Source: Pseudotamlana agarivorans
GTDB taxonomy: Bacteria; Bacteroidota; Bacteroidia; Flavobacteriales; Flavobacteriaceae
Reading direction: 5' to 3'
Length of the DNA stretch: 64,000 nt
Assembly (NCBI RefSeq): GCF_001642835.1
Contig: NZ_LXEI01000001.1
Span: 496,001-560,000, forward strand
In this document: in pieces, positions 44,959 to 53,852 of the stretch
Position numbering within the stretch: position 1 is the first letter of the stretch
Layout of the letters: the number at the start of each line of letters is the position of its first letter
Translations under genes and position numbers: made by a program
The notes under the pieces: generated by a model
Told to the model about the DNA's origin: nothing
The model's database searches: none
The model's input: the letters and a program-made list of their open reading frames with translations, nothing else

Positions 44959-45729
44959 ATGGCAGTAGAAGTAAAAGAATTACTTGAAGCAGGTGTACAC
45001 TTTGGACACCTTACACGTAAGTGGGATCCAAACATGGCACCTTACGTATACATGGAGCGTAACGGCATCCACATTATTAACCTATACAAAACAGCGGCTA
45101 AAATTGAAGAAGCTGGTGCAGCACTTGCTAAAATTGCAGCATCTGGTCGTAAAATTTTATTCGTTGCAACAAAAAAGCAAGCTAAAGATATCGTAGCTGA
45201 AAAAGCTGGAGACATTAACATGCCTTACATCACTGAAAGATGGCCAGGTGGTATGTTAACTAACTTCGTAACTATTAGAAAAGCTGTTAAGAAAATGGCT
45301 TCTATCGATAGAATGAAGAAAGACGGTACTTTCATGACTTTATCTAAAAAAGAGCGTTTACAAGTTGATCGTTTAAGAGCTAAGTTAGAGAAAAACTTAG
45401 GTTCTATTACCGATATGACGCGTTTACCAGGTGCTTTATTTGTTGTTGATATTAAGCGTGAGCATATCGCGATTAAAGAAGCTCAAAAATTAAACATTCC
45501 AATTTTTGCAATGGTTGATACCAACTCTGACCCACGTCAAGTTGATTATGTAATTCCTGCAAATGATGACGCTTCTAAATCGATAGATAAAATTTTATCT
45601 CACGTATCATCTGCAATCGCAGAAGGTTTAGCAGAACGCAAAGCAGAGAAAGATGCTTCAGCTAAGGACGATGCTCCTAAAGCTAAAGCAGCACCTAAAG
45701 CTAAAGCAACTGCTGAAGAAGAAGAATAA
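44959..45729 (+). CDS. rpsB: 30S ribosomal protein S2
   Basis: 256 residues. S2 landmarks: LLEAGVHFGHLTRKWDPNM, ERNGIHIINLYKT, RWPGGMLTNF, RLPGALFVVDIKREHIA and VDTNSDPRQVDYVIPANDDA. The C-terminal 35 residues are Ala/Lys-rich with an acidic end (AKAAPKAKATAEEEE), a lineage-type extension. The leader may hold regulatory structure, with three palindromes upstream. Followed by a terminator-like hairpin and tsf. Confidence 0.98.
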   Translation: MAVEVKELLEAGVHFGHLTRKWDPNMAPYVYMERNGIHIINLYKTAAKIEEAGAALAKIAASGRKILFVATKKQAKDIVAEKAGDINMPYITERWPGGMLTNFVTIRKAVKKMASIDRMKKDGTFMTLSKKERLQVDRLRAKLEKNLGSITDMTRLPGALFVVDIKREHIAIKEAQKLNIPIFAMVDTNSDPRQVDYVIPANDDASKSIDKILSHVSSAIAEGLAERKAEKDASAKDDAPKAKAAPKAKATAEEEE

Positions 45730-45751
45730 ATAACATTTACACAACACAAAT

Positions 45752-45800
45752 AAGTCGTTTAGTTCTTTTCTTTACAGAAAATGTATTGAACGACTTTTTT
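45752..45800 (+). terminator. Terminator-like hairpin between rpsB and tsf
   Basis: AAGTCGTT (45752-45759) pairs with AACGACTT (45789-45796), enclosing an inner TTTTC/GAAAA stem, then TTTT. It lies between rpsB and tsf, where partial termination could set the S2 to EF-Ts ratio, an inference. Confidence 0.6.
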
Positions 45801-45814
45801 AAATTATAATCACT

Positions 45815-46789
45815 ATGAGTACTACAGTAAAAGTAACAGCGGCTGAAGTTAACAAATTAAGACAAGCAACTGGTGCAGGAATGATGGACTGCAAAAAAGC
45901 TTTAGTTGAAGCTGAAGGTAACTTTGATAAAGCAATCGAAGTATTACGTAAAAAAGGACAAAAAGTAGCAGAAAAAAGAGCCGACAGAGATTCTTCTGAA
46001 GGTGCTGCTGTAGCTAAAATTAATGCAGACCAAACTGCTGGTGTTGCTATTGTTTTAGGTTGTGAAACTGATTTTGTTGGTAAAAACGAAAACTTTTTAG
46101 CGTTAGCAAACCAATTAGCTGATATCGCTTTAAATACAACTTCTAAAGAAGAATTTTTAGCTGCCGATTTTGGAGGCATGACTGTTGCAGACAAATTAGT
46201 TGAGCAAACTGGTGTTATTGGTGAAAAACTAGACATCACTTCTTTTGAAAAATTAGAAGCTGCTTATGTTGGTGCTTACGTACATATTAACAAAATTGCT
46301 GCTTTAGTAGGTTTAACTGCAAAAGTTGATAACGCTGAAACTTTAGTTAAAGATGTAGCTATGCAAGTAGCTTCTATGGGAGCAACTTCATTATCTTACA
46401 AAGATTTTGATCCTGCTTATGTAGCTTCTGAAACTGAAGCTAGAATCGCAGTTATCGAAAAAGATAATATCGAATTAGGTCGTTTAGGAAAAACTCTTAA
46501 AAATGTACCTCAGTACATCTCTATGCAACAATTAACTCCTGAAGTTCTTGCTGCTGCTGAAGAAGCTGCTAAAGCTGAGTTAGCTGCTGAAGGGAAACCA
46601 GAGAAAATTTGGGGTAACATCTTACCAGGTAAAATGCAACGTTTTATCTCTGATAACACAACTTTAGATCAAGAGCAGTGTTTATTAGATCAAAAATTCA
46701 TTAAAGATGAAAAGAAAACTGTAGCAGAATATGTTTCTTCTTACGGTGAAGTTGCCATCGCTGGATTTAAACGTGCTTCTGTAGGTTAA
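45815..46789 (+). CDS. tsf: Elongation factor Ts
   Basis: Nucleotide exchange factor for EF-Tu. 324 residues: N-terminal UBA domain (TAAEVNKLRQATGAGMMDCK, KALVEAEGNFDKAIEVLRKK), the DRDSSEGAA linker, and core domains with VLGCETDFVGKN and KAELAAEGKPEKIW. Length is longer than the E. coli protein, usual in this phylum. It follows rpsB across a terminator-like hairpin. Confident. Confidence 0.97.
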   Translation: MSTTVKVTAAEVNKLRQATGAGMMDCKKALVEAEGNFDKAIEVLRKKGQKVAEKRADRDSSEGAAVAKINADQTAGVAIVLGCETDFVGKNENFLALANQLADIALNTTSKEEFLAADFGGMTVADKLVEQTGVIGEKLDITSFEKLEAAYVGAYVHINKIAALVGLTAKVDNAETLVKDVAMQVASMGATSLSYKDFDPAYVASETEARIAVIEKDNIELGRLGKTLKNVPQYISMQQLTPEVLAAAEEAAKAELAAEGKPEKIWGNILPGKMQRFISDNTTLDQEQCLLDQKFIKDEKKTVAEYVSSYGEVAIAGFKRASVG

Positions 46790-46793
46790 TTTA

Positions 46794-46813
46794 ATTCCTG
46801 TGAAAACAGGAAT
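46794..46813. repeat. Short dispersed palindrome after tsf
   Basis: ATTCCTGT-GAAA-ACAGGAAT, 8-bp perfect arms with a GNRA-type loop, 5 bp past the tsf stop. Same family as 5592-5613. Confidence 0.65.
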
Positions 46814-46824
46814 CTCTTAAATAC

Positions 46825-46862
46825 AAACCACCACTCTAAAATTTAGAGTGGTGGTTTTTTTT
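46825..46862 (+). terminator. Strong terminator after tsf
   Basis: Arms AAACCACCACTCTAAA and TTTAGAGTGGTGGTTT separated by one A at the centre, followed by a T-run. Ends the ribosomal transcript before pyrH. Confidence 0.85.
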
Positions 46863-46911
46863 ATAACTAAATTCTAAATTCATATAAATTCAAAAAAATA
46901 AAAATTTTATG

Positions 46912-46919
46912 TAGTTTTG
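46912..46919 (+). promoter_or_regulatory. Candidate -7 box for pyrH
   Basis: TAGTTTTG, matching TAnnTTTG, 52 bp upstream of the pyrH ATG. The leader contains a decayed palindrome at 46931-46948. Confidence 0.45.
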
Positions 46920-46930
46920 CTAAACTTTAA

Positions 46931-46948
46931 TTTCCGCGAAAGCGAGAA
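46931..46948. repeat. Decayed short palindrome in the pyrH leader
   Basis: TTTCCGCGAAAGCGAGAA: arms TTCCGC/GCGaGAA around GAAA; one mismatch. Same family as 46794-46813 and 5592-5613. Confidence 0.45.
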
Positions 46949-46971
46949 CCTTTAACAGATTAATCCATTCC

Positions 46972-47679
46972 ATGAAATACAAAAGAATACTCCTAAAACT
47001 CTCAGGTGAAGCCTTAATGGGAAATCGCCAATACGGCATCGACCCAGATCGTTTAGCAGAATATGCTCAAGACATTAAAACCATTACCGACAAAGGTGTA
47101 GAAGTTGCCATTGTAATTGGTGGAGGTAATATATTTAGAGGTGTTGCTGGAGCAAGTAAAGGTATGGATCGTGTACAAGGTGACCATATGGGAATGTTAG
47201 CCACAGTAATTAATGGCTTGGCTTTACAAGGTGCTTTAGAAGATGTAGACATTCCAACACGATTACAATCGGCCATCAAAATTAACGAGGTTGCCGAACC
47301 GTTTATTCGTAGAAAAGCCATTCGTCACCTTGAAAAAGGACGCGTTGTTATTTTTGGAGGTGGTACAGGGAATCCTTATTTTACAACCGATTCTGCAGCC
47401 GTTTTAAGAGCTATCGAAATTGAAGCGGATGTTATTTTAAAAGGAACACGTGTAGATGGTATTTACAATGCAGATCCTGAAAAAGATAAAACAGCCGTTA
47501 AGTTTAACAGCATTACTTTTGATGATGTGTTACGTAAAGGCCTTAAAGTTATGGATACAACAGCCTTTACCTTAAGCCAAGAAAACGAATTACCAATTAT
47601 TGTTTTCGATATGAATACCATAGGCAACTTACTAAAAGTCGTTTCTGGAGAAAATATTGGAACCGTTGTTAACATATAA
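46972..47679 (+). CDS. pyrH: Uridylate kinase
   Basis: Phosphorylates UMP to UDP in pyrimidine synthesis. 235 residues of the amino-acid kinase fold: [68 protein letters not shown] and [20 protein letters not shown]. All family-typical. Starts a pyrH-frr pair, with frr 38 bp later, an order conserved with tsf upstream. Confidence 0.97.
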   Translation: MKYKRILLKLSGEALMGNRQYGIDPDRLAEYAQDIKTITDKGVEVAIVIGGGNIFRGVAGASKGMDRVQGDHMGMLATVINGLALQGALEDVDIPTRLQSAIKINEVAEPFIRRKAIRHLEKGRVVIFGGGTGNPYFTTDSAAVLRAIEIEADVILKGTRVDGIYNADPEKDKTAVKFNSITFDDVLRKGLKVMDTTAFTLSQENELPIIVFDMNTIGNLLKVVSGENIGTVVNI

Positions 47680-47717
47680 GACTTACTTTTTTTGATTTAA
47701 TACAAGCATTTAAAATC

Positions 47718-48275
47718 ATGGACGAAGACATTAAATTTATATTAGACAGTACTAAAGAGGCAATGGAAAATGCCATTACTCACTTAGAAAAACAATTTGT
47801 AAACATTAGAGCAGGAAAAGCAAGTCCTGCGATGTTAGGTAGTGTTATGGTTGATTACTACGGTTCACAAACACCATTAAGCCAAGTAGCCAACGTAAAT
47901 ACGCCAGATGGAAGAACCATTACAGTACAACCATGGGAAAAAAACATGCTGCAAGAAATAGAACGCGGCATCGCTTATTCTAATCTTGGATTTAATCCGA
48001 TGAATAATGGTGAAACCATTATTATAAACGTACCACCATTAACGGAAGAGCGTCGTAAAGATTTAGCTAAACAAGCTAAAGCTGAAGCTGAAGATGCTAA
48101 AGTGAGTATTAGATCGGCGCGTAAAGAAGCCAATAACGATCTTAAGAAAAACGATGACATTTCGGAAGATTTAAAAAAGAATGCCGAAATAGATGTACAA
48201 CAATTAACCGATAAATACGTTAAAAAAGTTGACGAGGTCTTCGAGAATAAAGAAAAAGAAATCATGACCGTATAA
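47718..48275 (+). CDS. frr: Ribosome recycling factor
   Basis: Splits post-termination ribosomes with EF-G. 185 residues with the tRNA-like helical bundle: FVNIRAGKASPAMLGSVMVD, YGSQTPLSQVANV, RTITVQPWEKNMLQEIERGI and LTEERRKDLAKQAKAEAEDAK. Standard length. Ends at a strong terminator (48281-48306). Confidence 0.97.
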   Translation: MDEDIKFILDSTKEAMENAITHLEKQFVNIRAGKASPAMLGSVMVDYYGSQTPLSQVANVNTPDGRTITVQPWEKNMLQEIERGIAYSNLGFNPMNNGETIIINVPPLTEERRKDLAKQAKAEAEDAKVSIRSARKEANNDLKKNDDISEDLKKNAEIDVQQLTDKYVKKVDEVFENKEKEIMTV

Positions 48276-48280
48276 TATGA

Positions 48281-48306
48281 AAAGCGACAGTATTGTCGCT
48301 TTTTTT
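48281..48306 (+). terminator. Terminator after frr
   Basis: AGCGACA-GTAT-TGTCGCT followed by T(6), directly beyond the frr stop codon. It argues against the upstream start at 48293 for the next gene, because that would lie in the hairpin. Confidence 0.85.
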
Positions 48307-48331
48307 AAATCCTTATTTTCAGTCGGCCCTA

Positions 48332-49606
48332 ATGCTAAAAAAATGTACGTTTTTATTGTTACTCCTATTCTGCTCTACCTTTGTGGAAGCACAATCATTT
48401 ACCGAGCAACCACAAAAAACTTCAAAAGACACATTAAAAAAGCATTTACTCCTAAAAAGTATTGGTACGGGTTATTTCCCAACCAAATATTTCAATTTTG
48501 ATTTAAGATACCTTATAAAATTTAATCAATTTGAAGGTATTAGAACAGGTATTGGAGGTGTCACTAATGACAAGTTTTCAGAAAAATACCGCCTAAATAG
48601 TTATGGTGTTTATGGATTTAGAGATCACCGCTTTAAATTTAGTATTGGCGGCGGTATGCGCCTAATTAAAAAATCGAACACCTGGTTAAACTTTGCTTAT
48701 ACCGACGACCTTCAAGAAACAGGAAGCACAAAATATATTACCGACGATCGTGTCTTTCAATTTTTTGAACCCCGTTTGCTTAACATCGATTTATTTTATA
48801 AGTACATTAGTAAATCTTTAACCTTCGAACATCAAATAACTAATCACTTATTGAGTAAAGTTGAATTTGCTGTGAGTGACATCGACCCTACTTACGATTA
48901 TGCCTACGCCCTAGACGATCAGCTTTATACTACATATAATTTAAGCACGGCCATTATAGGATTTCAATGGAGCCCATTTAGTAAATTTAAGGAGACCCCT
49001 TTAGGAACACAAGAAGTAAAATCGGGCTTTCCAAAGTTTTCATTTCAATATACCAAAAGTTATCACGATGTGTTTAAAGGTGATTTTGATTTTACCAAGT
49101 TAGATTTTCGAACCATTTTTGAGCTGGGTCAGAAAAAAAGTCATTTTGCACAAATCATTTTCGTTTCGGGAATGGCTATCGGCGACACCCCGCTTACCCA
49201 TTTATACCATGCCTACCCTAATAATATTAGAAAAGAAAAAATCCTTGAACGCTTTTCCATAGCAGGTTTAAATAGTTTTGAAACCATGTATTTTAATGAG
49301 TTCTTTTCAGATAAGTTTTTTACGTTTCAATTAAAATATTTCATTAAACCCTTTCATGTCACAGAACGATTTAGGCCTCAGGTTGTATTAATAACGCGTT
49401 ATGCATTAGGCGATATGGACAACATAGACCGACACCAAGACGTTACTTTCGACACTTTAAATTACGGCTATACCGAATCTGGATTTGAAATCAACAAACT
49501 GCTTTACGGCTTTGGTTTAAGTTTCACCTACAGGTATGGGGCCTATTACCTTCCTACCTTTAGCGACAACATTGCTTTTAAATTCACATTTAACGTCTCA
49601 TTATAA
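48332..49606 (+). CDS. Outer-membrane beta-barrel protein, DUF5686-like C-terminal part
   Basis: 424 residues from the ATG at 48332 (MLKKCTFLLLLLFCSTFVEA, signal peptide); an ATG at 48293 lies inside the frr terminator and is disfavoured. The rest is an alternating beta pattern with amphipathic strands and ends in a short hydrophobic terminus (AFKFTFNVSL) like an outer-membrane barrel. It resembles the C-terminal half of DUF5686 surface proteins but lacks their N-terminal carboxypeptidase-regulatory-like domain, so it is a short form. Function unknown. It precedes the RND/MMPL transporter by 46 bp. Confidence 0.65.
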   Translation: MLKKCTFLLLLLFCSTFVEAQSFTEQPQKTSKDTLKKHLLLKSIGTGYFPTKYFNFDLRYLIKFNQFEGIRTGIGGVTNDKFSEKYRLNSYGVYGFRDHRFKFSIGGGMRLIKKSNTWLNFAYTDDLQETGSTKYITDDRVFQFFEPRLLNIDLFYKYISKSLTFEHQITNHLLSKVEFAVSDIDPTYDYAYALDDQLYTTYNLSTAIIGFQWSPFSKFKETPLGTQEVKSGFPKFSFQYTKSYHDVFKGDFDFTKLDFRTIFELGQKKSHFAQIIFVSGMAIGDTPLTHLYHAYPNNIRKEKILERFSIAGLNSFETMYFNEFFSDKFFTFQLKYFIKPFHVTERFRPQVVLITRYALGDMDNIDRHQDVTFDTLNYGYTESGFEINKLLYGFGLSFTYRYGAYYLPTFSDNIAFKFTFNVSL

Positions 49607-49626
49607 GGTATTATGCTCCTTTTTTC

Positions 49627-49634
49627 TACCTTTG
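49627..49634 (+). promoter_or_regulatory. Candidate -7 box for the RND transporter gene
   Basis: TACCTTTG, matching TAnnTTTG, 18 bp before the ATG at 49653. -33 element not evident. Confidence 0.4.
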
Positions 49635-49652
49635 CCCTCATTAAATTAACGC

Positions 49653-52061
49653 ATGCTTAAACTATTTACCGAAGATTTTTGGGACGCAGTCGCTAGACTC
49701 ATTTTACGAAATAAAATAATAATACTCATTTGTATTATCGTAGCGACTTTCCTTTTAAGTTTGAATTGGAAAAACATGCGCTTCACCAATACCGAGGCCA
49801 ATCTACTACCAGATGATCATGAAGTTAATTTAGCATACAATAAATTCTTAGAAACCTTTGGTGAAGAAGGTAATCTTATTATTCTTGGTGTTAAAGATCC
49901 AAGTCTTTTTACGGTTGAAAAGTTAAATGCTTGGAACAATTTAACCACCTCATTTAAATCAGCTCCAGAAGTTGAATCGGTACTATCTATTAAAGATCTT
50001 CAAAAACTTGTAAAAGATAGCGAACACGAAAAATTCAAACTAGAGCCTTTCATTAAAGATTCGGTAAGTTCCGTAGCAGAAATTGAAAAGCTGCAATCGG
50101 ATTTATTTGAAAAATATCCTTTTTACGATGGTTTTTTATTCAACAAAGAGACCAAAACCATTAGGTCTGCCATTTATTTAAAGAAAGACATTGTAAACAC
50201 GGCTGCCCGTAAAAATTATATTCTCAACGATTTCATTCCTAAGGTGAAAGCATTTGAAGAGGCGCAAAACTTACACGTTCATGCTTCAGGAATGCCTTAT
50301 ATAAGAACCCTGAACGCGCAAAATATTATTGATGAAATAGGACTCTTTCTTGTAGCAGCCTTATTAGTTACCTCGCTCATATTCTTCTTCTTTTTCAGAT
50401 CGTTTAGAGCCACGCTTATTTCCATAATTGTTGTTTGTATAGGTGTGATGTGGACCTTTGGTATTTTGGGTTTCCTAGAATATGAAATAACGGTTTTAAC
50501 CGCTTTAATTCCGCCACTTATTATTGTCATTGGGATACCTAACTGTATCTTCCTTATAAATAAATATCAGCATGAAGTTAATCTTCATGGCAACAAAGTA
50601 AAATCATTACAACGCGTTATTACAAAAGTTGGTAACGCCACGTTAATGACCAATGTGACTACCGCTTCTGGTTTTGCAACTTTTATACTCACCGAAAGCA
50701 AGCTTTTAAAAGAATTTGGTATTGTAGCTTCTTTGAGTATTCTAGCCATTTTTATGCTATGTTTACTTATCATCCCAATTATATACACATTTTTACCATT
50801 CCCGAAAGACCGCCATTTAGAACACCTTAATAGACGCTGGATTGGTGGTTTTGTAGATTGGATGGAACGCATGGTAAAACACCGCCGTATTACCATTTAT
50901 ATCACGTCTCTTGTTTTACTTATAGCCAGTATTATTGGTGTTTACCAAATTAAAATTTCAGGGAGTCTTATTGAAGACATGCCTCAAAAATCTGAGTTTG
51001 TTAAAGACATCCGTTTCTTTGAACAAGAATTCAATGGTATTATGCCTGTTGAAATCATGATTGATACCAAACGTAAAAAAGGTGTCATGAAACGTTCTAC
51101 CTTAAAACGCATTAACGACTTAGAAGAACTGATTATTGATGTACCAGAATTATCGAAACCTATTTCGGTAGTTGGGTTAGTAAAATATTCGAAGCAAGCT
51201 TACTATAACGGAAATCCTAAATACTATCAATTACCTACAGCTCAAGAAAATAGTTTCATACTTTCTTATGCTAAAAATTCGACATCAAATTCGGATATCG
51301 ATCTATTAAAAAACTTCGTTGATTCTACTGGTCAATATGCACGTATCACCACTTTCATGAAGGATATTGGCACTGATAAGATGGAACGTATCGAGGAAAA
51401 CCTACAAACTAAAATTGATAAAACTTTTCCTAAAGAGCGCTATAATGTCACCATGACTGGAAAAGCGTTAGTTTTCCAAAAAGGGACAAAATACTTGGTA
51501 AAAAACTTAGTCATTTCACTCTCACTAGCCATTGTATTAATTGCTTTATTTATGGCTTTTATGTTTCGATCAGGGAAGATGATTATTATTTCTTTAATCC
51601 CTAACCTCCTACCCCTAGTTATCACCGCTGGACTGATGGGATATTTGGGCGTGCCTTTAAAACCATCAACCATTTTAGTGTTTAGTATTGCATTCGGCAT
51701 ATCGGTCGATGACACCATTCACTTTTTAGCAAAATACCGTCAAGAGTTACAAGCTAATAAATGGAAAATTAAAGTATCGGTTTACGGGGCACTACGCGAA
51801 ACAGGTGTGAGTATGTTTTATACCTCTATCGTACTTTTCTTTGGATTTTCTGTGTTTACCATATCTAGCTTTGGAGGTACTGTAGCCTTGGGTGCTTTAG
51901 TTTCGGCAACCTTACTATTTGCCATGTTGGCCAATCTGCTGCTTTTACCATCTTTATTACTGTCTTTAGAACGTAGCATTGCAAACAAAAAGGAATTTAA
52001 AAAACCAGCGATCGATGTGATTCCTAAGGAGGATAACGATAAAAATACACAGAATTACTAA
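49653..52061 (+). CDS. RND/MMPL-family inner-membrane transporter
   Basis: 802-residue membrane protein of two similar halves. Each half has one N-terminal helix, a large extracytoplasmic loop (about 45-215 and 425-620) and a group of five helices. Family segments: LTALIPPLIIVIGIPNCIFL, NVTTASGFATFILTES and, in the second half, FSIAFGISVDDTIHFLAKYR with the acidic pair expected in the proton path. Such proteins export lipids, sterol-like molecules or drugs with or without partner proteins; none is next to it. The preceding barrel gene could be functionally linked, an inference. Confidence 0.85.
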   Translation: MLKLFTEDFWDAVARLILRNKIIILICIIVATFLLSLNWKNMRFTNTEANLLPDDHEVNLAYNKFLETFGEEGNLIILGVKDPSLFTVEKLNAWNNLTTSFKSAPEVESVLSIKDLQKLVKDSEHEKFKLEPFIKDSVSSVAEIEKLQSDLFEKYPFYDGFLFNKETKTIRSAIYLKKDIVNTAARKNYILNDFIPKVKAFEEAQNLHVHASGMPYIRTLNAQNIIDEIGLFLVAALLVTSLIFFFFFRSFRATLISIIVVCIGVMWTFGILGFLEYEITVLTALIPPLIIVIGIPNCIFLINKYQHEVNLHGNKVKSLQRVITKVGNATLMTNVTTASGFATFILTESKLLKEFGIVASLSILAIFMLCLLIIPIIYTFLPFPKDRHLEHLNRRWIGGFVDWMERMVKHRRITIYITSLVLLIASIIGVYQIKISGSLIEDMPQKSEFVKDIRFFEQEFNGIMPVEIMIDTKRKKGVMKRSTLKRINDLEELIIDVPELSKPISVVGLVKYSKQAYYNGNPKYYQLPTAQENSFILSYAKNSTSNSDIDLLKNFVDSTGQYARITTFMKDIGTDKMERIEENLQTKIDKTFPKERYNVTMTGKALVFQKGTKYLVKNLVISLSLAIVLIALFMAFMFRSGKMIIISLIPNLLPLVITAGLMGYLGVPLKPSTILVFSIAFGISVDDTIHFLAKYRQELQANKWKIKVSVYGALRETGVSMFYTSIVLFFGFSVFTISSFGGTVALGALVSATLLFAMLANLLLLPSLLLSLERSIANKKEFKKPAIDVIPKEDNDKNTQNY

Positions 52062-52186
52062 AACTCACCGATTACAATTTAGCACCTTTTACTGCTTATA
52101 TTTAGAAATTCAATATCACTTTTTAGTTTTATTATTTCAATTTTAATGATATAATGCTTTATATTTACAGTTCAAAACTTAAACCT

Positions 52187-53620
52187 ATGCAACTAAAAAC
52201 CATTTCAGATTTATTAACACAAAATACGGTAATCCCAGAAGTGGAAATAAAAGGATGGGTAAGAACTTTTAGAGCAAACCGTTTTATTGCTTTAAATGAT
52301 GGTTCTACCATAAATAATATACAATGTGTAGTAGATTTCGAAAAGTTTGATGAAGCTACTCTAAAACGTGTCACTACGGGAGCTGCCATTCATATAAAAG
52401 GTGAATTAGTAGAAAGTCAAGGTAAAGGTCAAAGTGTAGAAATTCAAGTCGCAAGCCTTGAAATTTTAGGAGATTCCGATCCAGAAACTTATCCAATTCA
52501 ACCTAAAAAACACTCTTTCGAATTTTTAAGAGAAAATGCCCATTTACGTACTAGAACCAATACTTTTAGTGCCGTAATGCGTTTAAGATCGTCACTTTCA
52601 TTTGCCATTCATAAGTACTTTAATGAACATGGTTTTTACTACATGCATTCACCAATTATTACTGGAAGTGATGCTGAAGGCGCCGGTGAAATGTTTAAAG
52701 TATCAAGTTTAGACCCAAAAAATCCGCCTTTAACAGAAGAAGGCAAAGTGGATTATACTAAAGATTTCTTCGGAAAGGAAACCAATTTAACGGTTTCCGG
52801 ACAGTTAGAAGCTGAAACCTATGCGATGTCTTTAGGTAAAGTTTACACTTTTGGCCCTACATTTAGAGCTGAAAATTCAAATACATCACGCCACTTGGCA
52901 GAATTTTGGATGATTGAACCCGAAGTTGCCTTTATGGATTTAGCTGGTAACATGGATTTGGCCGAAGACTTTATGAAATCGGTGATTAAATACATCTTAG
53001 AACACAATCGTGAAGATTTAGAGTTTTTAGATCAACGTTTACAGGATGAAGACAAAAAGAAACCACAGGCTGAACGTAGCGACATGTCTCTAATTGAAAA
53101 ATTAAACTTTGTTACCGACAACCATTTTAAACGTGTTAGTTATACCGAAGCTATTGATATTCTTCGCAATTGTAAGCCCAATAAGAAAAAGAAATTTAAA
53201 TACCTTATTAACGAGTGGGGTACCGATTTACAAAGTGAGCACGAACGTTACCTTGTTGAGAAGCACTTTAAATGCCCAGTAATTTTATTTGACTACCCAG
53301 CGAACATCAAAGCCTTTTACATGCGTTTAAACGACGATGGTAAAACCGTTAGAGCCATGGACATTCTATTCCCAGGAATTGGTGAAATAGTTGGTGGTGC
53401 ACAACGTGAAGAGCGTCTAGACATTTTAAAAGAAAAGATGGCCGCTATAGACATCCCTGAAGAAGAACTTTGGTGGTATTTAGATTTACGTAAATTTGGA
53501 ACCGCTGTTCATTCTGGCTTTGGACTCGGATTCGAACGTTTAGTCATGTTTGCCACAGGTATGAGTAATATTAGAGATGTTATTCCTTTCCCTAGAACGC
53601 CTCAAAATGCAGAATTTTAA
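52187..53620 (+). CDS. asnS: Asparaginyl-tRNA synthetase
   Basis: Charges tRNA-Asn. 477 residues from the ATG at 52187 ([10 protein letters not shown]); the longer start at 52154 adds residues not expected in the family. OB-fold anticodon domain ([20 protein letters not shown]), then class II catalytic core: [17 protein letters not shown] (motif region 1), [20 protein letters not shown] (motif 2), and [16 protein letters not shown] (motif 3). Presence of a dedicated AsnS means no amidotransferase route is needed for Asn-tRNA. Confident. Confidence 0.96.
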   Translation: MQLKTISDLLTQNTVIPEVEIKGWVRTFRANRFIALNDGSTINNIQCVVDFEKFDEATLKRVTTGAAIHIKGELVESQGKGQSVEIQVASLEILGDSDPETYPIQPKKHSFEFLRENAHLRTRTNTFSAVMRLRSSLSFAIHKYFNEHGFYYMHSPIITGSDAEGAGEMFKVSSLDPKNPPLTEEGKVDYTKDFFGKETNLTVSGQLEAETYAMSLGKVYTFGPTFRAENSNTSRHLAEFWMIEPEVAFMDLAGNMDLAEDFMKSVIKYILEHNREDLEFLDQRLQDEDKKKPQAERSDMSLIEKLNFVTDNHFKRVSYTEAIDILRNCKPNKKKKFKYLINEWGTDLQSEHERYLVEKHFKCPVILFDYPANIKAFYMRLNDDGKTVRAMDILFPGIGEIVGGAQREERLDILKEKMAAIDIPEEELWWYLDLRKFGTAVHSGFGLGFERLVMFATGMSNIRDVIPFPRTPQNAEF

Positions 53621-53712
53621 AGCATTTTTCTAGTTCAAAACATACTAGCAGTATCTTTTAAAAACATACATATCAAATAACTTAGACCATTAATATTCTA
53701 GGTAGCCTAAAT

Positions 53713-53747
53713 ATCCCATGCTAGCAACAAGCTGTAAGTCATGGGAT
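53713..53747. repeat. Inverted repeat between asnS and rpoN
   Basis: ATCCCATG (53713-53720) pairs with CATGGGAT (53740-53747) around a 19-nt loop. No T-run follows on the plus strand, so termination is uncertain. It is the only clear structure in the 232-bp gap. Confidence 0.4.
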
Positions 53748-53825
53748 TTATACTTCTCATTAGAAATAGCTTGCCCCTAATAGAAGAAAGCATACGATCT
53801 ATTCCACTTATTAAGCGATTTTAAT

Positions 53826-53833
53826 TATTTTTG
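53826..53833 (+). promoter_or_regulatory. Candidate -7 box for rpoN
   Basis: TATTTTTG, matching TAnnTTTG, 19 bp before the rpoN ATG. Weak on its own. Confidence 0.35.
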
Positions 53834-53852
53834 GTTAATGTAATTTCAAATC

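Noticed and set aside
48293-48331. Upstream start for the outer-membrane barrel gene
   Set aside because: It lies inside the frr terminator hairpin; the ATG at 48332 gives a proper signal peptide.
53621-53852. Small RNA gene between asnS and rpoN
   Set aside because: One inverted repeat without a T-run and no promoter upstream of it; insufficient support.
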